Positions 49,290-62,969 of a stretch of 64,000 nt of DNA are shown in pieces. Source of the DNA: Bidens hawaiensis (taxonomy: Eukaryota > Streptophyta > Magnoliopsida > Asterales > Asteraceae); assembly GCA_021521415.1 (NCBI GenBank), contig JAIQDT010004975.1, forward strand, positions 161,973-225,972. Reading direction: 5' to 3'. A model generated the notes under the pieces. That model was not told the origin of the DNA and ran no database searches. It saw only the letters and a list, made by a program, of their open reading frames with translations. Position 1 is the first letter of the stretch. Every line of letters starts with the position of its first letter. Made by a program: the position numbers and the translations under genes.

Positions 49290-52200
49290 TATGACTCGCA
49301 TCCCTTCCGTTTTTCCGCTATCATCCTCAGACCTGAGTTATAGCACACAAGTGTACTTACCATGGCTTCCATACGGGGATTTCGATAATTAAGTGTGCAC
49401 CCATAATTATTTAGATCGTCGTATGGTCCACATGGTTCGTTCCATTGCGTGGTTTAAGAGACATCTTTATTTTGAAATCTTTAATTAATAAATGTGTAAA
49501 CAAATTTGTTGAATTTTACCAATATTGACAAAAACAGTACTAGCGGTTGAAAATTCCGGGATTGACTTTTTAATAAGTAGGAAAATGGGATACATAAATA
49601 AAACATTTTAAGTTCTTAGAATATAAACTGTTGCGACAATAACGATTAGGCTTAAATTAAGTAAGGACGATCAATTAAATAATAAAAAAATATTTTAGGG
49701 TAAACAATATGAAATGAGATTTGAAGTCAAAAGTCATCAAGATAATTGTCAAGTCGATACATCGAGGCGTTAAATAACACCGATGGATGAAATCCGATAA
49801 GTGAAAAAAAATGAGAAGTCCGATAAATGAACCCATAAAGTTGAGGTAGACAACGATACAATTAACAATAATGTCGTACAATGAGTTTCATACGCGTACA
49901 AACTTGAGGTATAAGTATTTGAGGATATGATTACCTGAAATCTGATAACATGAGAATGAGGTGAGTTTCTTTGGGGTGACGCATACGTGTATCAATATTA
50001 ATAAAATTGTATTCGATTAACAACAAAAACAATCGATGAAATGTGATAAAACGTGAATACGGCCACTATTGTGAAACCATTTATATAATCGTCATCATAA
50101 TAACGATTTCCAATAGTGCCAAAACTTGCGGACAACCACACATGGACCGTCGTGATAAAAAAAATGATGCTTGTGTATACACATGGACCCATAAAGTTCA
50201 CGTAAATTGTTATTGAACTAAAACTCATGAAACAAAGTCTAGTATATAGGGTATTTACAAACGCGTTCCAAAAAGATTTATGAAGTCATGATCATTGCGT
50301 TTACGCAAAACAAGAAAAGTTGTAATTTATTACTAAATAAATCCCGCATTCAGCATTCAAAATGAAACCTCGTATTTATAAAGTTATCAAGAGATTTATC
50401 ACCTTAGGTGACAATATTTAAAATCTTAAAATCACACATATAATCTTTTAACAACCTTTGAAAACAAATCCTCACAATCAAATTTTTTTTTGTTGTCATG
50501 ACAATACCATATATATATATATACATATATACATATTTTTTAGAGTTTATAATTTAAAAGTGATTATTTGAACACATGAGGTTGTTATAAATACACTAGT
50601 TGTATATATATAAATAAAAAGAAATTTGGAAAAAACAAAGCTTGCATGCGTAGGGAGAAGTTTCAGGCTTCGTAAAGTGAATGGTTTGGAAATTTAGTAG
50701 TAAGTGAGAGTGTTTAGGTCGGCTTGGGTTGTTGAGTTTTCTTGAGTTTAATCGATGGGGTTTGTTGTGTTTAGGTCTTTCGAGTGGATTAGGCTGGGAT
50801 GATTTGTGCGAGTAGTGGTTGGGCTAATAGGTGAGGTTTGGCTTATTTGAGCTCGGGTTAAGTTGATGGGTTGGAAAATTTTGATCTTGGCTAGTTTGGG
50901 TTGAGATTTGGCTTATACCTGTATTTTGTAAGGAGTGTTTGAGGTTGCTACTTTTGATATCAAACCCTATGGTTGGATGAGAATGGTGTGGCGACATGGT
51001 TTGTGATTTGACATATCATGGATCGAAGGATTGAGTCATAGTTGGGTAAGCTTTGGTTTGTTTATGTCCAAGGTATTTGGTGAATGTGTTTGTCGTGTCT
51101 TTGAAGCATTAGGATGTTGAGTTTGATAGGTTTCCGTGGCGTAGAAGTTTCGGTATTTAATGCTTTTTTTGGGTTAATGTTGTACATCTTGGATTTTGCA
51201 TGGGGTTTGAGTTGGAGAGGGTATACTTTTGGATGTTTAAAATTTCGTTCATATTGAGGAAAGACTTGAGTACGTGGGAAAACTTTTGTAGTGAAAGGAT
51301 GGTTTGATTTGAGACGGTAGTTTGAGAGGGAATACGGACGTTTGGGAATTTGTGGTTGCGTCTAGGGAGATTGTTTTTACTAATAATATGTATTAAATTG
51401 AAAATATCATAATTTATAAATAATGTTTGAAGCATCCATAAAAATTTTGATAATAAAAATTACAAGTTAATATATATATGGATATATATATTATATAAAC
51501 AGAATTTTTGAGATCCGAGCGTGTGAATCACAATTTTTTTTTATTTTAATTATTTTTTTTTGCTAACAGTTTTCCACTAAAATGAGGGTTGTTAAGATAA
51601 GTTGGGTCGGCTTAAGTTGTAAAATAGTTTATGAGAAAATTCGGAATAAGTCAACCCGCATAACGTAAAGCCGTTCTTGAAATGCTTAAAATTAAGTAGT
51701 GGGAAATATTATGGGATACAAAGTTAATAGAGTTTGCGTAATTCAAAGTTTATTGCCAAAAATAAAAGTTGATTGTCACGAGGAAGCAAAATAAATTATT
51801 ATAAAGATTAAAATAAATTTTTCTTATGAGGAAATTTAAAATAAGTAAATTGAATGTTAAAATTTGTTATGAGGTCTCGATATTGAATGATAATGTCGTT
51901 TTGGGAAAAAAAAGTTGCGTAAATTTTATTTTTATTTTATGATTTTTTTACCAAGTTCGTTACTTAATATCGTGTAACGAAAATATCGTGATAAGTTAAA
52001 ATGTCCGGCATTTCAAATCGAGAGATCACAAGTAACGATTTTTGGTCTTTAAAATAAAATTTCTATGAAGATTTGCATGAGAGTTTCAAAAAGATTACAA
52101 GCTATAAGTTTGTGACTTTCTTGAGATATTATGGCAAAACTATCATAAGAATTTTAAAACGCGGAAAAATCGTGTGATGTAAATTTCTTCATTTGCGAAA

Positions 52201-53369
52201 ATTTATAATGAACCAAGGATTGCATGATGAAAGTTGTTTTGAAATTAAATTTTGGTAACGAAAATTCTACCATGTATATTATATGATATAGTGTAATTAA
52301 ATGTCGTGAGAAAAATTTAAATAATCAATATTGTCACATGATAGTTCCAAAATGAACGGGATCGTTATAAAAATGAAATTTTGTGAAATCTTGTATGAAA
52401 ACTTTAAAGACAATTTAAGATTTATATAATGGGAATTTACTTGAAAATTTATGGTAAAATTTATCATAAGAACCTTTTTAATATGATGAAATTTATATGA
52501 TAAGATTTTTGTATGCAAATAGACTTAATGAAAATAAATGGCATATTAAAATAATTACGAACAAATCTAACTAGCTATATACATACATACATACATATAT
52601 ATATATATTTAACTTATATCGAAGAGGTCATAATGAACGAAACTTGTAATAAAATCATTGTGAAATCAAAATGAGTAAATTGGTGTAAAACTTTACCATT
52701 TAAAGTCGAGATATAAAGAATTATTAAAAATATAAAAAATATAACATATATAAATGAGGGCTTGTGATAAGAATTTATAACAAAATTACAAAAATACCGT
52801 GTTGGAGTCTAAACGTGTGCACGTACCACCGCGTCTTTTTCATGTCTTCGACTCAAATAACGATTTTAACAAAAATAATAAATCAGAATACAACGTCATG
52901 TCAAAACGCTAGTCCACGTACCATCGCAGTTCTATTGTTTTGACACCGAAAATTAGGATGGCGAACGGAGCGCTCACATTCGACTACTTAAAGTGGTCAT
53001 CTCATAAGAGACAATCTTTAAGGAGATTTGAAACAACGGGATCCAAGTTAAGCTCGTGATCCAAAACACACAATAAAAAATAATGTTTTTGCGTTTTAAG
53101 GCAATGATACCTTGGAGTACTATAAAGTGTGTTTATGTGTATATATAAAATTAAACAAAAGTAAGGTAAGGATACCGTAGCATGTTTCGAGTATTTGTGT
53201 ATATATACGATTTAATGAAATAAATAAGTATATAAATAAACAAGTGTATAGAACAATCAAGTAGGGTAAACACGTAAAGGCAACAGGTATAAGGACCCTA
53301 AAGTAAAGACTATACTAGGTCGTTACGTCTAACCACCTATCCTATAGTCTTGTGGCTCTGATACCAATT
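49290..53369 (-). other. element E internal region, non-coding
   Basis: About 4 kb with no recognisable gag, pol or cellular gene on either strand. 50640-51400 is strikingly rich in G and T on the plus strand; the rest is AT-rich. This fits a LARD interior. Confidence 0.6.
53351..53366 (-). promoter_or_regulatory. element E primer binding site
   Basis: The minus strand reads TGGTATCAGAGCCACA, three bases from the right LTR. This is the standard initiator-Met tRNA site, so 53370-55985 is the 5' LTR. Confidence 0.85.
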
Positions 53370-54609
53370 TGTCACACCCTGACCAAAGGCGGAACATGCC
53401 GGGGTGCAACCGATTGCCCAAAACACAAGACACTATTAAAGTGACAATATTTAATCAACTCATTTATTTCACAAATCAATAAACAACACATCTTGGTCAT
53501 ACAAACAAATTGAACACAAGTAAACAAATATATTGTTCGTTTTACTAATATCCTAATAGTCTTGGTAACGTTTTTCCTCAAGTCCTCAAGTCGATAAAAG
53601 TCAAACCTGTAACAATGCATAAAATAATATCTTGTCAAAACGTATGTTGGTGAGTCATAGTTTGAATATATATAATATGAGCGAAATACACAAACATATA
53701 TGAGACTATAAATAAAAGCATCAATCGTGGTATATAAAACATATGTAATGGGGATCCTTTCTAATCGGTACCAACCGACATACTTGGATAATGAGGCCCT
53801 ATTCTACTAGCACAAGGCTAAGTAGTTAGGTGAGCGTATGATCATACTTAATATGGCTCAACAACAACATAAAAATAAACACTCGCGCACGTAAAGCATA
53901 TGAGGCATATAACACACAAAAGAGCTAGTATTCCAAGTATCATATACCCTAAAGTTTGTGGTTTAAGAAAAGTGTATAATAAATCATTCTTGTTTTTAAT
54001 AAGTATGCATGTTACCCCCAAAACATAAAAGGGAAAACGGAGGATGAAATGTACCCACCTCGATTGACGAATCGAGAAATAATAAATGATCGTAATGTAG
54101 AAAGCTTTGCGAACGAAACGAACGAATCCAACTTGAAAGCTAAATGAAAACGAATAAATAAAATATATCAATGAACTTGAACATTAGTTGAAACTTCATT
54201 TGAAACATTGAACGAGAAGGTTTAGTTGTTAATCGGGTTACCGGTAAGTTTGTTAACAATTAGAGACTCGTACTTAATTGATAATTTAAAATAAAATAAT
54301 ATTATATGATTGAGCTTTAAAATAGCTAAATCAATATTAAAAGAAACAAGACGGTTTTAAATCGAGAGTTCGGTTTTATATAAATGAATTGATAATAAAG
54401 TTTATAATGATATTTTAAATGATAAAGATAGTAATGATAATAATAATTTTAAAAAGATATGTTATATATATATATGTAGATATATAAGATAAAGATAATA
54501 ATAATACATAGAAATATTACCAATTAAGAAATGTTGTTAAAACTAATAATAATAGTAGTAATAATAAATATAATAATTATTACTTTATGGTTGAATAAGT
54601 TATTATTAG

Positions 54610-54657
<48 letters not shown>

Positions 54658-55985
54658 TATTATTATTATTATAATCATATGTGCCATATTAATAATAACT
54701 AATACTTATAACATATTAATAATAGTAGTTTTAGTGATAAAAAATATAACTCGAGTATCAATGACGTTAAACGACAACAAGGCCCAACATGGGTTTCGGC
54801 TCGATAAAACAAATGGATAATATTAACAATATTAGCTTTTAATAATATTCCTTAATAATCATAATAATAATAATCCACTATTTATGAAAATAATGATGAT
54901 AATAATAAGAAAAAAATAAATAAAAATTGTCTTGCTAAATGATAATAATAACAATAATAATAATAATGATAATACTAATAATAGTAATAATAATAAAATC
55001 TAGATAATAAATATAATGTTAATTAAAAATAATAATGTTAACTTGAATAACTTATTAATAAAAACACATCAAAGTTGGTCACGGAGGGAATCGAACCAGT
55101 GACCTCAAGTTAAATGCACCAGCACCAACCAACTACTCTAAACGACCATCTAGTTAGGATTTAGGATAAGTTAGTTTTAAATCTTACACTTAAACATCAT
55201 TATTCCCAGAATCAATTAAAACCCAGATCTAATTAGCTCGATTAATACCTGATTCGAAATCGGAGAGAAGGAAAGGGGGTCGCCGGAGCTGATGGACGGA
55301 GCCGGAGGCTAAGAGAGAGAGAGAGTGAGAGAGAGAGAGAGAGAGACGGAGAGTGAGAGTGAGAGGGTGCGTCAGAGGGAGAGAGAGAGTGCGTCGGAGA
55401 GAGGGAGTGCAGTGAGAGGGAGAGAGAGTGCGTCGGAGGGAGAGAGAGAGAGGTTTGGGGCGCGGTTTTCCGGTCGCCGGAAAAGCAACCGGAGAGGGAA
55501 AGAGAGAGCGGCGGTGGGAGGTGGTGTTATCGGGCCGTCGGAGGAGCCGGGAGGGAAAGGGGGTGGTGGCCGGAGGTGAACAGAGAGAGTGAGGTGGCCG
55601 GAATCGGCGTCGGAGATGGTGACCGGAAAATCGGCTAATGGGGGAGGGGGGGTGGTGGCTGGATGAATAAGATTAGGGTTAAGGTTTTTAGGTATATATA
55701 TGCATGTTACATATTTACAGAAATGGCCCTCCAAGTTTCAGTCATGGTTTAATACGAGTTTAAAGGTTTCCAAAGCTTATAACGAGTTTAAGAAAATCAT
55801 TTTAAACCCCTTATGTTTTTCTTAACGACCCTATAATATGACAGACATCGGTTTATTGGTGATCGGGATATATAATAATATTATATAATAATTAAATAAG
55901 GAAACAAAAATGTTGAGTCAGGTTTTGTATAATAAAAGGTTACAACACGAATACAAATCGAGATCCGAATTTGACGAATGTCACA
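53370..55985 (-). repeat. element E 5' LTR
   Basis: 2616 bases, ending TGTCACA next to the AAATT duplication. It shares with the other LTR the (AAT)n tracts (54607-54660), the tRNA-like segment (55075-55147), the GA microsatellite (55310-55455) and the GC-rich stretch. Confidence 0.88.
55075..55147 (-). other. tRNA-like segment, second LTR copy
   Basis: The A box (TAGAGTAGTTGG) and B box (GGTTCGATTCC) are unchanged from the other LTR, while the bases between and around them differ at several positions. Confidence 0.6.
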
Positions 55986-55990
55986 AAATT

Positions 55991-57029
55991 CAACAATCAA
56001 AACGTTCGAGCTGTTGAAGAAGAGGATGATGATGAAGATTACCCCATCATTTTAGAATACTATTTCTTTGTGGATACCCATGGCTTAATTTGTGCCATGA
56101 AGGATCTAGGAGAAAAAGCAAGGTGGCCCCGAAAGAATGAGAAGACAACCAACTTCAAAGACAAGTCTAAATGGTGTGCTTTCCACGAAGATTTTGGCCA
56201 CATGACAGACGAGTGCATTGGCTTAAGGAGGGAAATCGGATACCTTCTGAGCAAAGGCCACTTCAAATAGCTCTTGGGAAGGAAGAAATCCAAAATCCAG
56301 GATCCTAAAGATCTTCCACAGAAAGCAACACCACCACCACTAGATGCTCACGTAATCAACTTCGTGTCCAGAGACTACGACATATTTCAAACTTCTTGCC
56401 CTGCAGAAGAATTCAAGCTGGACAAAGAAAGAAAACCACTAATCCATACTACTCGAATAACTGATAAGAAAATCTTCTTTGATTCGAGTATCCGGGATCC
56501 TCACTAGGATGACCTAGATGTCCGAATGGTCAATTTCATCTCTGGAGGATCAGACATATGTGGAACTTCTTTCTCCGTAGCAAAAAGGCTCGCCAAAGAG
56601 ATCAAGCTGGATAACTGAGACCGACCAATAGTATCCACCACCTTGACAACAGACAAAATGATCTTCTTTGATGAGGAAGATAAATCAAGCATCTAGGATC
56701 CTCATCATGACGGTTTGATTGTTTCTTTGTTTATTGCTAACCATTATATACACAGGATCCTTGTCGATGGTGGAAGCTCGGTCAACATAATCCAACATGA
56801 TGTCCTTCAGAAGATGAACATCCCTGACTCAGAAATCATCCTGAGGACGTCGGTGTTAGTCGGCTTTAGTGGGTAAACCAAGAAAACATTGGGGGGCATC
56901 AAACTTCCAATATACATTGAAGGGTTAAACTCTTACAAAAAATTTTGTGTTATAGATAACCTTTCCTGTTGCAAAGTTATTTTAGGTCGACCATGGTTAC
57001 ATGGAATAAAGGCGGTAGCTTCTACTTAC
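55991..57029 (+). pseudogene. element C gag end and protease
   Basis: Resumes at NNQNVRAVEEEDDDEDYP, with the WCAFHEDFGHMTDEC knuckle near 56170, a stop at 56268, and then protease (LVDGGSSVNIIQHDVLQKM; VILGRPWLHGIKAV). Further stops lie at 56505, 56617, 56692 and 56873. It ends where element D is inserted. Confidence 0.8.
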
Positions 57030-57930
57030 TGTTAGGCCATGAATTTTATACTGAGGATCCTCTATCCTTGACTGTCTTATAGATAGTTTATCCTTGAAAT
57101 ATGTATCAGGATATAAAGGATCGATGATCCTCGGTATTACTTGTTTACTAATGATTACGTTTAGTATGGTGATGTGTTAGAAAGGTATAGCAACTTTAAG
57201 ACGTACTTGTATCAATTATCCTCACAGAGCATTCTCTAGCTGGAGTATGAATCCAGGATCCTAGTTCAATGTAGCTGTTAATGGACGAACTCATGTGTAG
57301 ATGGATGTTTAAATATCAACAACAGCTACAAGACTCGTTCTCCCACTTATCTCGCTACTGGATGGCTATTGGCACATGGTCAAAGGTCGTGGAGCGGCTA
57401 GTGGAAGACTTCCGGATAGTTAGGAAATATTGTTAGTGATATTTTCTTATTTATTTGAGCTATGATCGAGTAGTAAACAGATGTACCATCACACACACTC
57501 TAGAGCAGAAACAATTACTCTCTCTACTCACTAGCTTATTATTGTAATCTCGATCATATACTCCACAACGATTGTAATACCTTTTACCATTAATAAACTT
57601 GCCGGTGATAGTTTTCACCGTCCGGGGGTTTTTTGTGCCGGAGATCACGATAATCACATACTCATTGACCAATGGTTACCTTGTTGATCCTTGACCGAAA
57701 GGACTTAATCAACGATTACTTAGTTAATCCTTGATTGAAGAGATTCGACCAAAGATTACCTTGATAAGTTTTGACCGAAGTAAGACTATCTTGGTTAAGG
57801 GCTTTTTCCCTCATGATCAAACCTTTGTGTTCACCAATATTACGATTGCACACTTGTCATTATTGAGTAGCACCTTACCTCACTTAACAGATTTGGATAC
57901 TTGATCCTTAGTATATTTTCGTCCAAAACA
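57030..57930 (+). repeat. element D 5' LTR
   Basis: 901 bases from TGTTAGGCC to CCAAAACA, clearly homologous to element B LTRs. AATAAA occurs near 57594. Confidence 0.88.
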
Positions 57931-57933
57931 ATT

Positions 57934-57951
57934 TGGCGCCAACCGTGGGGC
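57934..57951 (+). promoter_or_regulatory. element D primer binding site
   Basis: TGGCGCCAACCGTGGGGC, one change from the element C site. Confidence 0.8.
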
Positions 57952-58015
57952 AATTGGTGCTATAATACATATTATTCCTATCATTCTCAACTTTTTCATA
58001 CCCATATCACTATCA

Positions 58016-60049
58016 ATGGCCTCTCAATAAACCTATGCTTCATCAACCATGCCGGCTTCGGTTCCTCTCTCATCAAGGACTTTGCCACCGATGCCTCTGC
58101 CAATTACGGGAATGCAACGGCCTGCTGCTGCTGGGAGCAAGACGCAACTACCAGTCTTCCAGAGGTTAAAAAACCGCTGCTGCTGCCTCGGTGGTTAATA
58201 CTAATAGTGATGTTTCATCTATGTTTTCGCAGGTTAAAGCATACATAGAGCAGCAGAACAAGACCAACCAGAGGATCCTCCGTGAGATAGAAGATCTCAA
58301 GAAGAACAAGAGGCCAGCAGAGGATCTCACCCCCCTGATGCCAAGGATGCTTGATTTCACCAGTCCAGAATACATGGCTCAATTCTCACAAGGATCATCT
58401 ATCCTTCAACAAGTGTCCATGGGTCAACAGGCCCAAGGATCCTCGCTATTTCAGCAAGGATCATCTATCCTTCAGCAGAGGTCCACGGGTCAACAGCCTC
58501 AAGGATTCTCGTTAGATCGGCCAAGGTCGACTAATCTCCAACAAGGATCCATGGCTCAGCAGAATCAAGGATCCTCATATTATCGGCAAGGATCAACCAC
58601 CCTTCCACAAGGATCCTATGGTGCCCAACCTCAAGGATCCTTCATTCTGAATCAAGGATCCTTCTTTCCGGATCAAGGATCCTCAGGAGTCCAACATCAA
58701 CGATCCTTCGAAGTCCATGAAGGAGACATAATCCCCATGCAAACCATAGCCTCTGGAGGACCACATCTTATCGCAGACTCCTCTTACCCCATCTACTCAT
58801 CCGAGATGCCAACCTTCACTCAGCAAAGAGGTAACTTGTACGATCCTTTACCCTTAGATGCTAACCGTGGTTTCGTGCAGGATGCAGGTATCAACCAAGC
58901 TATCGCCAAGGAGCTGCAGAAGCTCAAGGATATGATATCCAGTGTTCCCGGAGTCAAAAGACCAATCCCCGAGATACCCGAGGGAAGCCACAAAGTATCC
59001 AGATTTGCTCCGCCTATCTGTGATGCTGAAATCCCGAAGCATTTCCAGACTCTGAATATGAAAACTTACGACGGGACCACTGATCCTGAAGAACATGTAG
59101 CACAGTATAGGGAAAGGATGGAGATCAATCCTATTCCGGAGAGACTCAAAGAAGCTTGTCTGTGCAAAGGCTTTGGATCCACACTAACGGGAGCCGCTCT
59201 AAAATGGCTGCTAAGTCTTCCTCCTTTTTCAATTACTTCTTTCTCTCACTTAGTTAACTTATTTAACCCTCAATTTTCCTGTAGTCGGAAATTTGAGAGG
59301 TCAACCAGTGATTTATATCGTGTTGTCCAACCTAGTGATGAATCCCTTAGGGATTTCGTTACCAGGTTCGGCAAAGAAGCTCTAGAATCCCAAATCTTGA
59401 CATGACTACTGCTGTTGAAGCATTCAAGATGGGAATTCAGAAGAGCTCCCCCTTTTATGATGATTTAGTGATGACTCCATGCAGGACATTAGATGAAGCC
59501 AGAAACAGAGCATTAAGATACATCCGGTTGGACGAAGACAGAAGGATCCAGGATCGTCTTGGGGGACAACCAAAACAAGAAACCCCCGAAAAAAATAAAG
59601 GATCCTGGAACAGGAATAACAATTCTAAGCCGTACACTAAGTTCACCAACCAGAACGTACGGGCAGTTAAAGAAGGAGATGACGATGAAGACTATCCTTG
59701 CATCTCTGACTATTGTTTCTCTGTAGATACTCATGGCTTGATCTGTGCCATGAAGGATCTGGGAGAAAAAGCAAGATGGCCGCGAAAGAATGAGAAGACT
59801 GTCTGCTTCAAGGACAAGTCTAAGTGGTGCGCTTTCCACGAAGACTTTGGCCACGCCACAAACGAGTGCATCGGCTTAAGGAAGGAAATTGGATACCTCC
59901 TAAGCAAGGGTCACTTTAAAGAACTCTTGGGAAGGAAAAAATCCAAGATCCAGGATCCTGAAGACCTTCCACAAAAAGCAACACCACCACCACTAGATGC
60001 TCATGTGATCAACTTTGTCTCCAGAGACTACGAATTGTTTCAAGATTAA
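58016..60049 (+). pseudogene. element D gag
   Basis: The ATG at 58016 is followed by a TAA at codon 5 (58028). A one-base insertion near 58165 shifts the frame, which then runs 58191-59405 through QGSS-type repeats and capsid. A frame change at 59395 leads to 59402-60049 with the WCAFHEDFGHATNEC knuckle. Confidence 0.85.
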
Positions 60050-60085
60050 TGTGCCGCAAAAGGAAATCCCATAGAAGAATTCAAG

Positions 60086-60817
60086 TTGGACGATGAGAGA
60101 AGGCCACTCATTCCTACTACTCGAGTGACTGATCAGAGAATCTTTTTCAATTTAAGGATCCAGGATTCTCATCAGGACAAGCTGGATATGCAAGAGATCA
60201 ATTTCATCTCCGGAGGTTCAGACATATGTGGAACTTATTTCTCTGCGGCAAAAAGACTTGCCAAAGAGATAAAGATGGACAACAGAGATCGACCAATAGT
60301 GTCAACCACCTTAACAACAGACAAGAGAATCTTCTTCGATAAGGAAGACAAGATGAACATTCAGGATCCTCATCACGATGGTTTTATTATTACTTTATTT
60401 ATCTCTAACCATTATGTATGCAGGATTCTAGTTGACAGTGGCAGCTCAGCCAACATTATCCAACATGATGTCCTCAAGAAGATGAACATCCCGGATTCAG
60501 AAATCGTTCCTAGAACATCGGTGCTGGTCGGTTTCAGTGGTGAAACCAAGAAAACATTGGGGGACATCAACCTCCCAATTAATATCGAAGGGTTAAATTC
60601 ATATCAAAAGTTTTGTGTTATAGATAACCTTTCGTGTTGCAATGTTATTTTAGGTAGGCCTTGGCTCCATGGAATGAAGGCTGTAGCCTCAACTTATCAC
60701 CAATGCATCAAGCTACCTACTCCTTGGGGAGTTGTAAAGATAGCGGGTGATCAAGCGGAGGCTAGGAACTATTATTCATCGTCAATGAAGCCAACAGCCA
60801 AGCAGACTATAGCATAG
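60086..60817 (+). pseudogene. element D aspartic protease
   Basis: An open 243-codon segment with ILVDSGSSANIIQHDVL (DSG intact) and CNVILGRPWLHGM; the best preserved protease of the family here. A TAG at 60815 separates it from RT. Confidence 0.82.
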
Positions 60818-60841
60818 CAACTACAGCAACATCCTAGGGAC

Positions 60842-62286
60842 GTGATGGAAGCTCGGGAGAAAGACCTAAAAGAAGTATCATTGGACCCCGATGATCCAGA
60901 AGTAAAGGTGTTCCTAGGATCCAGTATCCCCAGTAAAATTGAGGAGGATATAATATCATTCTTTGGACAAAAAATATCTACTTTTGCTTTCAAGCACTCG
61001 GACATGACAGGTATTTCAAAAGAGGTAATCACTCATAAACTCAGCCTTGATTTATCTATTAAACCCGTCCATCAGAAGCGAAGGAAATTTGCTCCTGAGA
61101 GGAACAAGATCATACAAAAAGAAGTTGTAAAACTTCTTAAGGCCGGTATGATTAGAGAGGTTCAATATCCTCGATGTCTAGCTAATGTGGTCGTTGTTTC
61201 AAAAAATAATGGAAAGTGGAGGGTGTGTGTTGATTTTACCGATTTAAACAAGGCATGCCCCAAGGATCCTTTCCCATTGCCACATATAGATTCCATGGTG
61301 GACGAAACGGCAGGACATGAAATGCTTACTTTCATGGATGCTTCCTCTGGATTTCAACAAATTCAGATGGAACCATCTGATCAGGAAGATACTGCATTCA
61401 TGACTCCTACCGGCATATATTGTTATACTGCTATGCCGTTTGGACTAAGAAATTTAGGGGCAACATACCAAAGATTAGTCAACATGATGTTCAAGGATCA
61501 GTTGGGTAAGACTATGGAGGTCTACATAGATGATATGGTGGTAAAATCAAAGAAAGCTGAGGATCACCTTAGAGACCTCGAGGAAGCATTCAATATCCTT
61601 GACCAATATAACATGAAACTGAATCCGTCAAAATGCCACTTTGGTGTTAAGGCTGGAAAGTTTCTGGGATATATGGTGACTAAAAGAGGAATTGAAGCAA
61701 GCCCTGAACAGATTTAAGCCATTATCAACCTTAAGTCGCCTGCAAACGTCAAGGACGTCCAAAAACTAACAAGAAGAATAGCTGCTCTCAACCGATTCAT
61801 CTCAAGATCCTCCTAGAAATGCAGAGACTTCTACGATATTCTTAGAAAGAATAAGAAGTTGAATGGACAGAAAAGCATGAGGTTGCGCTCAAGTCGTTGA
61901 AGGATTACTTATCCTCAGCACCATCCTTATTGAAGCCTGTGGATGGAGAATCCTTGTATTTATACCTAGCAGTTTCAGGTAATGCAGTAAGTGTTGTTCT
62001 CGTCAAGGATCATGAAGGTGAACAACACCCCGTATATTATGTAAGTAAGAGTCTGTTAGATGCAGAAGCCAGGTACTCTCATCTTGAAAAATTAATTCTT
62101 GCTTTAATTATGGCTTCTACTAAATTGAGACACTATTTTGAAACTCATCCTATTATTTTGAGAACTAATTATCCTGTGAAGAATGTTCTTAGAAAACCAG
62201 AGTTATCAGGTAGAATGGCCAAATGGGCAGTGAAGTTAAGTGCATATGATATCCAGTACGAGCCAAGAACAGCAATCAAGTCTTAA
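60842..62286 (+). pseudogene. element D reverse transcriptase and RNase H
   Basis: RT motifs: LNKACPKDPFPLPHID, FMDASSGFQQIQM, MPFGLRNLGATYQRL and YIDDMVVKSK. A stop at 61715 and a frameshift near 61855 follow. RNase H resumes at 61897 (LAVSGNAVSVVLVKDHEG, VYYVSKSLLDAEARYS) and stops at 62284. Confidence 0.88.
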
Positions 62287-62760
62287 GGACTGGCCTGATT
62301 TCACTAGTGATCTACAAAAAGAAGCTGACTTGGAGGTCCAACAACTGGAAAAGACCAAGGATCTTTGGATCCTCTTCACAGATGGAGCATCCAACGTAAG
62401 AGGAACGGGATTGGGCATACTACTTAAATAGCCACAGGGGGACATAATACCCCAGTCCATTGCATGTGGATTCCAAGCTACCAACAATGAAGCAGAATAC
62501 GAAGCACTCATAGCAGGTTTACTTTTAGCCAAAAGTATGAGGATCAGGAATCTTCAAGTTTATATGGATTCTTTACTCATTACTAACCACTTTAACGGTT
62601 CTTACACCGTAAAAGGTGAAAATATGATCAAATATTTAGAAATTGTAAAGGAATTAGCAAAATCCTTCGAAGTGTTCAGTATATTACAGGTACCAAGAGA
62701 GGAAAATGCTGGGGCAGACGCCTTAGCAAATTTAGCCTCATCCCTAAAAATACCAGAAAA
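62287..62760 (+). pseudogene. element D second RNase H
   Basis: LFTDGASNVRGTGLG keeps the catalytic Asp lost in element B. TNNEAEYEALIAG and VYMDSLLITN follow, with a TAG at 62429 between them. Confidence 0.8.
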
Positions 62761-62969
62761 TACGAAGATCCCAATTATTCACATACTCTCGCCAGCAATA
62801 GGAGAGCAAGAAGTTGGGGAAATAACAAGTGATAAGCAGATTGTACTTTGGGATCCATTACCCTCGGACAATCAAGGATCCTGGATCCTCCCGATCAAAA
62901 AGTACATTCAGACTGGAGAGATCCCATCTACGGAGAATCCAAAATCCTTCAGACTCAAGGTATCGCAAT

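Larger units (their letters stand above)
35160..55985 (-). mobile_element. element E: LARD-type non-autonomous LTR element
   Basis: Flanked by a perfect AAATT duplication (35155-35159 and 55986-55990). Two 2.6-kb LTRs (35160-37749 and 53370-55985) begin TGTCA and end TGTCAC(A/T). The PBS beside the right LTR puts the element on the minus strand. The interior (37750-37968 and 49285-53369, about 4.3 kb) has no gag or pol. Element B sits inside it. Confidence 0.88.
32813..57029 (+). mobile_element. element C: Tat-lineage retrotransposon split by E and D
   Basis: The 5' LTR, PBS and gag are at 32813-35159. The rest of gag and protease resume at 55986 after element E, and the frame is cut at 57029 by element D. 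Pol and the 3' LTR must lie beyond the window. Gag is of the same family as B and D, but the LTR is shorter and diverged. Frameshifts and stops show it is dead, and it is the oldest of the nest. Confidence 0.85.

Noticed and set aside
51157..51435. Small minus-strand ORF in element E
   Set aside because: Low complexity, no motif, and about the length expected by chance in AT-rich DNA.
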